Source: a virus
Length of the DNA stretch: 25,498 nucleotides
Reading direction: 5' to 3' (one strand)
IMG/VR virus record: IMGVR_UViG_3300007722_000101
Location: 1 to 25,498 of that record
The notes beneath the pieces were generated by a model that saw only the letters and a program-made list of their open reading frames with translations, did no database searches and was not told the origin of the DNA. Positions 14,979-22,232 of this stretch are shown one piece after another. The position numbers and the translations under genes are program-made. How positions within the stretch are numbered: position 1 is the stretch's first letter; each line of letters starts with the position of its first letter.

Positions 14979-16478
14979 TCAATAGCGCCTGCTGTATTGT
15001 GCCTGTAGATTGCGAATTGTTTCAGAGTTTGATAATGGCTTCTCTTGAGCGTAGATAGCTGCAAGGTAGCGCATAGCGTCACAGCCGTGCGACGCCTGAT
15101 CATGTTCAGGTGTTTCGCTGTAGCAACCCAATTTGTCATTCCATTTTTTGTGATACGATTTTAAATGCTTAATCAACACATCACATCTGTTTTGATCAAT
15201 ATAGAACATGTTGAAGAGACTTCTGATTAAATCAATGCCCTCTTGAATAAATAATTTGGGAACTATTTCCATCCTAACGCCTAGCTTCTCCATCTGCTCT
15301 AGCCGTGTGAGGCCAGTGCCCAGCTCTTTAACCTTAATGTCGTGGGGCGCGTAGTGCACTCCATACGTGTAGCCCTTTTTGTGTAGCACATCCACGTAAT
15401 GAGAAAGGCCGTTACCGGCCGCTTCGTAATAATCAATCAATCTGATCTCTGATCCGTACCTCTGAGCAAATATGATGCTCGTTGAGTCGTTCATGCCTAA
15501 ATCCCAGAATGTGTCGACCAGCAGGCCTTGATCGTAGCCAACTTTGCACAGTCGGCCCTCATCAGACATCTTGTTAACCTGGCGTATGAAGTAATAGGCC
15601 TCGTCGTTAGCGCTAAACGCCTCCATCTCGGTCGATGGATATTCGCGAGTCATGTTGTCGGCTAGTATCTTTTTCTTTTTTTGATACCAGGTTTTTTGAT
15701 CAAGCGAGAGGTCAATGCCCTGCGATTTCAACTTTTCAAAATATGTATCGTCTTCATCACTGAATACCACCGTGCTGCAATCGATATATTCGCTCTGTTT
15801 CCACCATGGGTAAAACATAAATTTAAAGTCCAGTTTAGACAGATGTGCCTTCACATCTCGCTGATTCATTGAAATTTGACAAAGATCGTAAAAAAGACCA
15901 GCTGAACCCTCGGCTGTACTTTCAACGACGATGATGCCGTTTTTTGGCACTGTTTCAAAAGCTCCTGTCACTATTTCAATCGCTTTTTGAGGGTAGTGAA
16001 TTGAGATTTTACCGAGTTCTGACACATGCAACAAATCGATAGTCGATGATCGAGCGCTTGTGGAAACTTTCATCGATGAGCCATTGTTGAACGTCAGTTC
16101 GCCAGCTCGGTTGTTTTCTGCTCGAATATAAAGTTTGAGCTCACTGGGAAGATGATCATAGGCTAATTTCACACGCTTGAACAAATTGTGGGCGTTGTCT
16201 TCGTTGTCAGCGACTATCGCGGCTCTAGTGTTAGCGTTGAACAGACACGCGTCTAAGAACATTAGATCAATCATCAACGAGAAGCCTAGCTGGCGCGCTT
16301 TCAAAACGATGCATCGATTCCAGATCGAGTCGATAAAGTTTTGTTGAGCCCAATTAGGAGTAAACGTGACGAGTTTCTGCTGTTTATCGAGTATTTTGTA
16401 CAGCGTGCACAGCCTGTAGCCCCTATCGATCGGTATGCGCAACCAGTCTATTTGCTGATCAGTGTGTTTCGTTGTCAT
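14979..16478 (-). CDS. Terminase large subunit (DNA-packaging ATPase/nuclease)
   Basis: A 499-aa protein with all the landmarks of a phage packaging motor. The Walker A-type loop is LKARQLGFS (59-67; K60 and R62 fit the 'KxRQxGxS' form). The Walker B-like strand is TIDLLHVSELG (146-156), with E154 as the catalytic acid. The coupling motif is VVESTAEG (184-191). The C-terminal RNase H-type nuclease shows WDLGMNDSTS (D326), YAPHDIKVKE (D380) and DQASHGCDAMRYLA (D467), the expected acidic triad. It is the first gene of the - strand block, next to the divergent promoter region. The start has only a weak ribosome site. The cleavage mode (headful or site-specific) cannot be decided from sequence alone. 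Confidence 0.92.
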   Translation of the reverse strand: MTTKHTDQQIDWLRIPIDRGYRLCTLYKILDKQQKLVTFTPNWAQQNFIDSIWNRCIVLKARQLGFSLMIDLMFLDACLFNANTRAAIVADNEDNAHNLFKRVKLAYDHLPSELKLYIRAENNRAGELTFNNGSSMKVSTSARSSTIDLLHVSELGKISIHYPQKAIEIVTGAFETVPKNGIIVVESTAEGSAGLFYDLCQISMNQRDVKAHLSKLDFKFMFYPWWKQSEYIDCSTVVFSDEDDTYFEKLKSQGIDLSLDQKTWYQKKKKILADNMTREYPSTEMEAFSANDEAYYFIRQVNKMSDEGRLCKVGYDQGLLVDTFWDLGMNDSTSIIFAQRYGSEIRLIDYYEAAGNGLSHYVDVLHKKGYTYGVHYAPHDIKVKELGTGLTRLEQMEKLGVRMEIVPKLFIQEGIDLIRSLFNMFYIDQNRCDVLIKHLKSYHKKWNDKLGCYSETPEHDQASHGCDAMRYLAAIYAQEKPLSNSETIRNLQAQYSRRY

Positions 16479-16605
16479 GAGCGCACGATACTAAATTTAC
16501 ATTATCAACTCGAGCTCTGTCGTAGCTTTCAAAATTAAACTGAAAAAAACGTATCAAAATAATTCGTGGTTATTGCATTGAAACTTTCAAATAGCAGTGA
16601 GCTCA
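16479..16605. promoter_or_regulatory. Divergent intergenic region between virion and appendage blocks
   Basis: These 127 nt separate the terminase (-) from the 16606 gene (+), so both transcripts probably start here or earlier. The region is AT-rich. It contains the near-palindrome TTGAAA-C-TTTCAA (16578-16590). The octamer CTTTCAAA occurs twice (16526-16533 and 16584-16591). A GATAAT-like -10 for the - strand lies at 16501-16506, but its possible -35 (TTGAAA) is 20 nt away, too far for a standard sigma70 promoter. A phage-specific or activated promoter is possible. Confidence 0.4.
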
Positions 16606-16950
16606 ATGATTGACATTCCGCAATATAACATAGTCTATTTTTTACCCCTGCAGTCTGTTCTGGCGGCTGATATTACAGGTGTTTTTTCCGAGCTCGGCGA
16701 CAGTTTTGATCGACCCATTCGCATGATTAGAGTCAAAAACTACACCGACAAAGACATTTTGATATCGTTCGACGGATCTACAGATCATTTGTATTTAAAA
16801 TCGGGAGAATCTGAAAACTGGGATTTCATGACTAATACCATACCCACCTACAGATTCTATCAATCTCAACAGACTCAAGTGTGGCTTAAATATGTATCAG
16901 CACCATCTCTCGGAGCTGTCTATTTTGAGGCCGTCGGCAATCTGCAATAG
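16606..16950 (+). CDS. Conserved-type small virion protein, unknown function (114 aa)
   Basis: The protein reads MIDIPQYNIVYFLPLQSVLA... and is beta-rich. The centre has the pattern RVKNYTDKDILISFDGSTDH followed by LYLKSGE and FEAVGNLQ at the end. I recall this N-x-T-D-x-D-[IV]-x-[IV]-S-[FL]-D-G-x-x-D-H pattern from small proteins beside packaging or tail genes of other phages, where it has no assigned role. It may be a neck or decoration protein. The ATG at 16606 is preferred over an in-frame GTG at 16597 because GTGAG lies just upstream of the ATG while the GTG has nothing. Its stop codon is inside a hairpin (16947-16960). Confidence 0.7.
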   Translation: MIDIPQYNIVYFLPLQSVLAADITGVFSELGDSFDRPIRMIRVKNYTDKDILISFDGSTDHLYLKSGESENWDFMTNTIPTYRFYQSQQTQVWLKYVSAPSLGAVYFEAVGNLQ

Positions 16951-17007
16951 CGAAAGCTATGAAAAGGAAGCTCTAACGAGCTCAACTTGTAATGCTCTAA
17001 CGAGCAT
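16947..17007 (+). promoter_or_regulatory. Three consecutive tetraloop hairpins in the leader of the fibre genes
   Basis: The elements are ATAGC-GAAA-GCTAT (16947-16960), AGCTC-TAAC-GAGCT (16969-16982) and ATGCTC-TAAC-GAGCAT (16992-17007). The first has a GNRA loop and the other two a UAAC loop, a type known to fold in a GNRA-like way. The first hairpin contains the stop of the preceding gene. The third ends 11 nt before the ATG at 17019. No T-tract follows, so these are not simple terminators. A role in mRNA processing, stability or translation control of the 17019 gene is inferred. Confidence 0.6.
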
Positions 17008-17018
17008 GGGAACAAAAA

Positions 17019-17666
17019 ATGTCATCTAATTACTCCTTGAATCAAAACCCCTTAAACTACACCGGCCGAGTCATTGCCTCAGAGAGCTCAGGCGGTATAA
17101 TCCAAATGGCCACGGCGGCGCAGGTTGCTGCTGGTATACGACGTGATAGAGCGATCTCACCTTATCAACTGGCCAATGCCGACATCCCTGGTCTCAACAC
17201 TGATATAACTGGCGATAGCGGCGGTAAAGTTGAGCCAACAGCTGGAAACATCAATCTTATTGGTGGCGAGGGTGTTTCTGTAGTAGGGGATCCGAGTTCC
17301 AGCACACTGACAATCAATATCGGTGTAGACGGGTCGGTCACTACTGTTGGAGCTGAAACGCTCACTCTGCTGACGCTTCCACTCGATTCTGTTGCTGCTG
17401 TTTACGCCGTAGACGGTCTAGTGTCCGCTTTAGAATCAACCACAGGCGAAGGCGCTGCTTATACTACGACAGGCTCTGTTAGAACTAACGGCACGAGCGC
17501 TGTCCTCATCGGAACACCGATTGCTGACGAATTCGAAGATACGATTTTTTCTTCTGCGGACAGTTTTTACGACGTTTCAGGGAACAATTTCCTGATTAAA
17601 GTGATTGGCGTCGCTGGTTACACAATACGATGGACTGCAAACATCAGAACGCTTCGGGTGGTATAA
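17019..17666 (+). CDS. Modular tail-fibre-like protein (215 aa)
   Basis: The segment GGIIQMATAAQVAAGIRRDR followed by AISPYQLAN (residues 25-53) is the 'A-T-x-x-E/Q-V-x-x-G-x-x-x-x-x-A-[IV]-[ST]-P' unit found in phage tail fibres. Residues 65-105 (DSGGKVEPTAGNINLIGGEG, then STLTINI) form another widespread fibre module. The C-terminal 110 residues are a beta domain ending VAGYTIRWTANIRTLRV. The ribosome site is weak (GGGAAC) and lies right after the third hairpin. It is first in the run of appendage genes and is coupled to the next one (TAA-a-ATG). It probably forms part of the tail-side adhesion apparatus; as a whole it may be trimeric. Confidence 0.6.
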   Translation: MSSNYSLNQNPLNYTGRVIASESSGGIIQMATAAQVAAGIRRDRAISPYQLANADIPGLNTDITGDSGGKVEPTAGNINLIGGEGVSVVGDPSSSTLTINIGVDGSVTTVGAETLTLLTLPLDSVAAVYAVDGLVSALESTTGEGAAYTTTGSVRTNGTSAVLIGTPIADEFEDTIFSSADSFYDVSGNNFLIKVIGVAGYTIRWTANIRTLRVV

Positions 17667-17667
17667 A

Positions 17668-18216
17668 ATGGCAACGGCAATGGGCTTTAGCGGACGAACT
17701 GCAACAGTGTACGCCGCAAACGTAGACTTTAGCAGGAACAAACCGACTCAACCGACCATGGTCGAGGATGGCCAGCTGCTTATTGCAGCAACGGCTTTAC
17801 CCAATATTCGCGTTGGTAAAATCACATCCCTTGATTCGTCGATTATTGTCGCATTTGGTCCGGGAACGATTGATTTATCTGCGTCTGGAAGCGTTGCAAA
17901 CGTTATCTGGACAGATCAAGCAGTCAGTGCTACAGCTGTCGTCAATCGCGGCTATTTCTGCACAGGCCTCATGACATTGACGCTGCCGGCGTCGCCGACT
18001 CAAGGGCAGTTTGTCTATATCGTCGCCGATACGGCATCCGCTGTAACTATTCAATGTGCAACAGGTCAGAAGATTCGAATCGGATCTGGTTTGTCATCTG
18101 TAACGGGGTCAGGGGTCACTAATGCAATTGGTGATGCTGTCAATCTGGTTTTCAGGGCTGCTGATAGCACATGGCTATCGCAAGGTGGTTCTGAGGGAAC
18201 TATAACATTATCTTAA
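17668..18216 (+). CDS. Modular tail-fibre-like protein (182 aa)
   Basis: The frame is open from an ATG at 17605, but the ATG at 17668 has GGTGG 7 nt upstream and follows the previous stop by one base, so I choose it. Residues 31-70 (MVEDGQLLIAATALPNIRVG and later FGPGTIDLSASG) resemble the DGQLLI module of the 19352 gene. Residues 79-176 form a C-terminal domain shared with the 18235 gene: W-x4-[SA], NRGY, LTLPASPTQG, GQKIRIGSG, GDAV. It is probably an appendage part that assembles with its neighbours. No enzyme motif is seen. Confidence 0.6.
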   Translation: MATAMGFSGRTATVYAANVDFSRNKPTQPTMVEDGQLLIAATALPNIRVGKITSLDSSIIVAFGPGTIDLSASGSVANVIWTDQAVSATAVVNRGYFCTGLMTLTLPASPTQGQFVYIVADTASAVTIQCATGQKIRIGSGLSSVTGSGVTNAIGDAVNLVFRAADSTWLSQGGSEGTITLS

Positions 18217-18234
18217 TCTTAAGGACTTAAAAAA

Positions 18235-19182
18235 ATGGTTGCAACCAACTCGTTAAACATTTCTTCAACAGGCGTACCGTATTTCTCCGGTACCGCTTTC
18301 TCAACACCAACGCTAACTCAGCACGGTGTGATGATTGCAGGCGCCTCTAACGCCATCGTATCTCTTGGCGTAGCAACTAACGGTCAATTTGCTATTGGTT
18401 CTACAGGTGCTGCACCAATTCTTGGCAATATTCTGTCAGCTGACGGATCAGTAACAATTACAAACACCGCTGGTGGCATTAACATCAGCGCAGTAGCATC
18501 TATTCTAACCCTCGGCGCTTTCGGTTCTACACCAAATGCGGACGGTTTAAGTTTATCGGGAGCATTAAGCAATGTTCTTAATCTACAGCCTGCTAATGCA
18601 ACTAATGCCGGTGCTCTTAGCATCGCAGCCCAAGATTTTGCTGGAGTTAAGACTCTTTTAAGCGCTCCTATTTTTAGCACGCTAACCGGCGTACTAAGTG
18701 GTAATGGCTCTTCTGCTGTTTCTGCAAGCGTAATTACTCAACACTCGACTTTAGTAGCTGGTGCCAGCAACGCAATTGTTTCTGTAGCTCCATCTACAGC
18801 TGGATTTATTCTTACATCCAACGGCGCTGCTTCAGCTCCTAGCTTCCAGGCAGCAGCCGGCGGCGGTTTTACTTGGAGCACGATTTCATCAGCTCCGACT
18901 ACAGCGACTAACAATGGCTACATGGCCAGCGCTGCCCTCACAGTGACCCTTCCGACGGCTCCGGCCGACGGTTATATCGTTGGACTATCTAACCTGTCTG
19001 CCGGTAGCGTTCTGTTCCAAGCAGGTGGATCCGATGTCATTCAAATGGGCTCAGGAGTTAGTGCTGCCGCGGGTTCGGCTACAAGTTCAGTTAAAGGCGA
19101 TTCAGCTGTTTTGGCTTACTCAGCTGGTGGCGCTATCTGGACACTTGCAAGTGCTCCTCAGGGCATCTGGAACGTTGTTTAG
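18235..19182 (+). CDS. Modular tail-fibre-like protein (315 aa)
   Basis: The N-terminus (NSLNISSTGVPYFSGTAFST) matches that of the 19352 gene (NSLNVSTAGAVSFNGTVFTG). Two copies of a fibre repeat, TQHGVMIAGASNAIVSLGVA (28-47) and TQHSTLVAGASNAIVSVAPS (168-187), include the 'tGqvLtSnGa..aPsFq' type segment (189-206). The C-terminal domain (212-308) is shared with the 17668 gene. The protein is Ala/Ser/Gly/Thr-rich with hardly any charge, as expected of a beta-solenoid or trimeric fibre. AAGGA lies 9-10 nt before the ATG. The three-part layout (shared N-terminus, repeats, shared C-terminus) suggests mix-and-match of fibre modules. Confidence 0.65.
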   Translation: MVATNSLNISSTGVPYFSGTAFSTPTLTQHGVMIAGASNAIVSLGVATNGQFAIGSTGAAPILGNILSADGSVTITNTAGGINISAVASILTLGAFGSTPNADGLSLSGALSNVLNLQPANATNAGALSIAAQDFAGVKTLLSAPIFSTLTGVLSGNGSSAVSASVITQHSTLVAGASNAIVSVAPSTAGFILTSNGAASAPSFQAAAGGGFTWSTISSAPTTATNNGYMASAALTVTLPTAPADGYIVGLSNLSAGSVLFQAGGSDVIQMGSGVSAAAGSATSSVKGDSAVLAYSAGGAIWTLASAPQGIWNVV

Positions 19183-19202
19183 TATTAGTTAGTTAAGTTT
19201 TT

Positions 19203-19224
19203 GGGACTGTAGCAATGCAGTCCC
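19203..19224 (+). terminator. Hairpin between fibre genes, terminator-like but without a T-tract
   Basis: GGGACTG (19203-19209), an 8-nt loop, CAGTCCC (19218-19224): a perfect 7-bp stem 20 nt after the stop of the 18235 gene. The downstream sequence (TATTGTATAATAATTA) is AT-rich but not a U-run, so intrinsic termination would be weak. It may instead mark RNA processing. Confidence 0.4.
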
Positions 19225-19351
19225 TATTGTATAATAATTATTTAAGATAATATGACGGCTCTTACATTTAGCGTTTCTGATTATGGGTATATGATATCGT
19301 TCGCTGCCTATGTTTATGCTAGAGTTCAGTCATGCATCACGAGGGTAAAAA
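19225..19351 (+). promoter_or_regulatory. AT-rich spacer with possible promoter before the 19352 gene
   Basis: A consensus -10 hexamer TATAAT lies at 19230-19235 and a GATAAT about 15 nt further on. No matching TTGACA-like -35 is at the proper distance. Since it follows a hairpin and begins a new group (fibre plus RCC1 genes), it is a plausible restart of transcription. No gene is supported in 19183-19351. Confidence 0.3.
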
Positions 19352-19948
19352 ATGACTAAAGCCAATTCACTGAACGTCTCCACAGCCGGAGCTGTTAGTT
19401 TTAACGGAACCGTTTTCACCGGTGGCACGCTTGCGTTCGGCAGCGGCGGAACGGGTCAAACGGCTTACACAGATGGACAACTGCTGATTGGCGACACATC
19501 TAGTGGCGGAATTACCAAAGCAACGCTAACAGCAGGCACGAATATCGCTATCACTAACGGCAACGGTACTATTTCAGCCGCTATTGCGTATCCCCTAGTG
19601 AGCTCCCTGGTACAGGGTGAAAAGTTGAAAGTATCGGCGTTGGGAACATTGACAACAGGCACAACTACGATTAATTTAGCTTCTGCTCAAGTTTTCACAT
19701 GCACCATCACTTCATCTAATACTATCACATTTGATTTCAGTAATGCCCCGGCAGCTGGTGAATCTGAAGTTGTGATAATCCGCATGTCCAACGGCGGAGC
19801 TGGAACCATTGTTTGGCCAGCAGGGACTCAATTTGCAAGCTCTACCGCGCCCACCTTAACAGCGGGTGGATTAGATATGCTCGGTGTGTATTATGACGTC
19901 ACTACTACGACATATATAGTTTTCGTTATTGGTCTCAACATAGGTTAA
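19352..19948 (+). CDS. Modular tail-fibre-like protein (198 aa)
   Basis: GAGGGT lies 5 nt before the ATG, a strong ribosome site. The N-terminus (MTKANSLNVSTAGAVSFNGT) matches that of the 18235 gene. It is followed by GSGGTGQTAYTDGQLLIGDT and NIAITNGNGTISAAI (residues ~29-90), units common in phage tail fibres. The C-terminal part (about 120-198) has NAPAAGESEVVIIRMSNGGA, GTIVWPAGTQ and LTAGGLDMLGVYYD, resembling a common C-terminal beta domain of phage fibres ('W.....P.lt..g.D.l.f.yd'). It is followed after 3 nt by the first RCC1 gene, so the two may be translated together and assemble together. Confidence 0.6.
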   Translation: MTKANSLNVSTAGAVSFNGTVFTGGTLAFGSGGTGQTAYTDGQLLIGDTSSGGITKATLTAGTNIAITNGNGTISAAIAYPLVSSLVQGEKLKVSALGTLTTGTTTINLASAQVFTCTITSSNTITFDFSNAPAAGESEVVIIRMSNGGAGTIVWPAGTQFASSTAPTLTAGGLDMLGVYYDVTTTTYIVFVIGLNIG

Positions 19949-19951
19949 TTA

Positions 19952-22162
19952 ATGACAGCTCACTTATTATTGACGACTTCAAAAGATGCTCCTGTACCGC
20001 CTCCGGGGATTTCTTTGTACGGTTGGGGAAATAATGTAAATGGTGGGGTTGGTAACAATTTATCTTCTACAGTGACCGAGCCGACTAATGTTCCGGGCTC
20101 ATGGGCATCATTGACATCCGGCGGTTTACAATCAGCTTCAAGCGCTTACTGTCTCGGTCTAAAAAGCGATTCATCGCTTTGGGCCTGGGGATTTAACGCC
20201 TCGGGACAGACGGGATTGGGATCATTGTCTATTTATTCTTCTCCAGTTCAAGTGGGTTTGCTGACGGACTGGGCCTATTTCGCCTGCGGAACGGCTCATA
20301 GCTTAGCTGTAAAAAGCAACGGATCATTGTGGTCTTGGGGACTTGGGACAAGAGGACAACTCGGCAGCGGCGTTGCTACAAGTAGGTCTAGCCCAGTACA
20401 AGTGGGCACTTTGACAACATGGAGCCGCGTGGGAGCCGCAGGCAACACAAGTTATGGCATCAAAACGACCGGTGAGCTGTTTGTGTGGGGCGCGGCTAGA
20501 AACGGCGCACTTGGCAATGGCACGACTACTCCGAATCTATCGAGCCCGGTTCAACTCGGTGCCCTGACCGACTGGGCGAAAATCTCCATGAATTCTCAGT
20601 GTAATAGTGTATTAGCTATCAAATCGGATAGCTCGCTTTGGGCGTGGGGCGCAAACGCCTCGGGACAACTTGGCAATGGTTCAACAACACAGGTGTTATC
20701 ACCTGTGCAAATAGGTGCGCTGACAACGTGGGATACCTGCTATTTAGGCACTGGCGGCACGGTCACTACTGGATGCAGTGCAGCAGTGAAAAGCGATGGA
20801 TCGCTTTGGACTTGGGGAAAATCGGCTAACGGCCAATTAGCCAACGGTACTACCACGCCCGACATATCTTCTCCGGCCCAAATCGGCACGCTGACAGACT
20901 GGAAATCTTTAATCTTAAATAATTCTAGCGCTATAGCCCTAAAAACGGATGGAACGGTTTGGTCATGGGGTAACGGAAAATCGACAACCAATCTGCTTGG
21001 ATACCCGCTCACAACATCAACCCCGACGGTAGTATCACCCATTCAAGTTGGGACTATCAGTACCGCTACACAGCTAGGTTTGGGTTGTGACAGCCTCGGC
21101 GCCTATTTTGACGGCAGCTCTCTTTACACCTGGGGGGCGACTCCGTTTAATGGTCTAAATCGGATTATTACCTATTCTTCTCCCGTTCAAATCGGCGCTT
21201 TGAATTACTGGAGAAGTTTATCGGTGGGCAACGGTTTTTCACTAGCGATCGGCAGAATGGGCGCCCTTTACTCTTGGGGCGGGACCAATTCAGTGGGTCA
21301 ACTTGGCACAACAGGTTGGATTCAAAGCGATGCCGTCCAAATCGGGTCGTCAACGCAGTGGCGTTCGGTATCCGCTGCTAATTCAACTGCTGCCGCTATA
21401 AGAAGCAATGGATCACTTTGGACTTGGGGCTCAGCTGCAAACGGTGCTCTAGGCAACTCTACCACCACTCCCAACCTAGGTTCTCCTGCACAGGTCGGTG
21501 CTTTGACCAACTGGAAATCTATTTCTTGCGGTACTGACTTTACATTAGCCATCAAATCCGATTCATCCTTATGGGCTTTTGGAACTAATACAGTCGGACA
21601 GTGTGGCCTTGGTACTACCACAAACGTATCCTCGCCAACTCAAGTAGGAACTCTGACTGATTGGGCTAGAGTGTCGGCTGGGTCGAATCACTGTAGTGCT
21701 ATCAAAAGCGATGGTTCGATTTGGGCGTGGGGCGCAAACGCCTCGGGACAACTTGGCAATGGTACTATAACACCCGACATATCTAGCCCAATCCAAATTG
21801 GCGCTCTGACTGATTGGAAAATGGTTTCAGCAGGTAGCTCTTGTACGTTAGCTGTCAAGACAGACGGCACCCTTTGGGCATGGGGCTTAGGAGCGACCGG
21901 AAGACTTGGCACGGGCTCAACGACATCTCGATCTTCTCCCGTGCAAGTGGGTGCCTTGACTGACTGGGATAAAATTGTAACTAGCAGAAACGCGGCATCA
22001 CTGGGTATCAAAACAGATGGAACTCTATGGTCATGGGGATTTTCGCCTGTCGGCAGCGGCACAGGAGCCATCACTTCTAGTCCAGTTCAAGTTGGTGCTC
22101 TTGCTACATGGCTTGACGTCACAGCTGGCGCTACGACAAACGGCGGAGCATTTGTCACATGA
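19952..22162 (+). CDS. RCC1-repeat double beta-propeller protein, copy 1 (736 aa)
   Basis: After a 20-residue Pro-containing head, the whole protein consists of 14 RCC1-type repeats of about 48-56 residues. Each opens with G-x-[LI]-[WY]-x-W-G, continues with G-[QA]-L-G-x-G-T-T-T, and closes with SSPVQ[VI]GALTDW and a [VI]-K-[ST]-[DN] strand. Seven RCC1 repeats make one propeller in characterised proteins, so 14 predicts two propellers. Repeat 7 has a distinct insertion (GNGKSTTNLLGYPLTTSTPT) and repeat 8 a shortened form; both recur in the next gene. There is no signal peptide or enzyme site. In eukaryotes RCC1 is a Ran exchange factor, but here the position after fibre genes suggests an adhesion protein. 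The start is coupled to the previous gene (TAA-tta-ATG), with only a weak ribosome site. Confidence 0.85.
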   Translation: MTAHLLLTTSKDAPVPPPGISLYGWGNNVNGGVGNNLSSTVTEPTNVPGSWASLTSGGLQSASSAYCLGLKSDSSLWAWGFNASGQTGLGSLSIYSSPVQVGLLTDWAYFACGTAHSLAVKSNGSLWSWGLGTRGQLGSGVATSRSSPVQVGTLTTWSRVGAAGNTSYGIKTTGELFVWGAARNGALGNGTTTPNLSSPVQLGALTDWAKISMNSQCNSVLAIKSDSSLWAWGANASGQLGNGSTTQVLSPVQIGALTTWDTCYLGTGGTVTTGCSAAVKSDGSLWTWGKSANGQLANGTTTPDISSPAQIGTLTDWKSLILNNSSAIALKTDGTVWSWGNGKSTTNLLGYPLTTSTPTVVSPIQVGTISTATQLGLGCDSLGAYFDGSSLYTWGATPFNGLNRIITYSSPVQIGALNYWRSLSVGNGFSLAIGRMGALYSWGGTNSVGQLGTTGWIQSDAVQIGSSTQWRSVSAANSTAAAIRSNGSLWTWGSAANGALGNSTTTPNLGSPAQVGALTNWKSISCGTDFTLAIKSDSSLWAFGTNTVGQCGLGTTTNVSSPTQVGTLTDWARVSAGSNHCSAIKSDGSIWAWGANASGQLGNGTITPDISSPIQIGALTDWKMVSAGSSCTLAVKTDGTLWAWGLGATGRLGTGSTTSRSSPVQVGALTDWDKIVTSRNAASLGIKTDGTLWSWGFSPVGSGTGAITSSPVQVGALATWLDVTAGATTNGGAFVT
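20638..20680 (+). repeat. 43-bp sequence identical to 21721-21763
   Basis: It lies in repeat 5 of RCC1 copy 1 and codes the [15 protein letters not shown]-type segment. It is identical base for base to the segment in repeat 12, whereas neighbouring repeats differ at many synonymous sites. Confidence 0.9.
21721..21763 (+). repeat. 43-bp sequence identical to 20638-20680
   Basis: It lies in repeat 12 of RCC1 copy 1, seven repeats (one propeller) away from repeat 5. It codes [15 protein letters not shown]. Confidence 0.9.
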
Positions 22163-22232
22163 TCGATGAAACGGCTGGGATATTCTTACTAGCTATATCG
22201 TTTTCATAATCAGACTCAATGTAGGATAACCA

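Noticed and set aside
16959-16976. Five-codon frame (MKRKL) as a leader peptide
   Set aside because: No ribosome site at proper spacing and too short to judge. It is mentioned only within the hairpin finding.
17605-17667. Upstream ATG extension of the 17668 gene
   Set aside because: The extension overlaps the end of the 17019 gene in another frame and lacks a ribosome site, while the ATG at 17668 has GGTGG and is coupled to the previous stop.
22163-22232. Weak bulged stem (ATGAAACG with CGTTTTCAT) between the two RCC1 genes
   Set aside because: The pairing needs a bulge and a loop of about 25 nt and has no T-tract. It is not distinguishable from chance.
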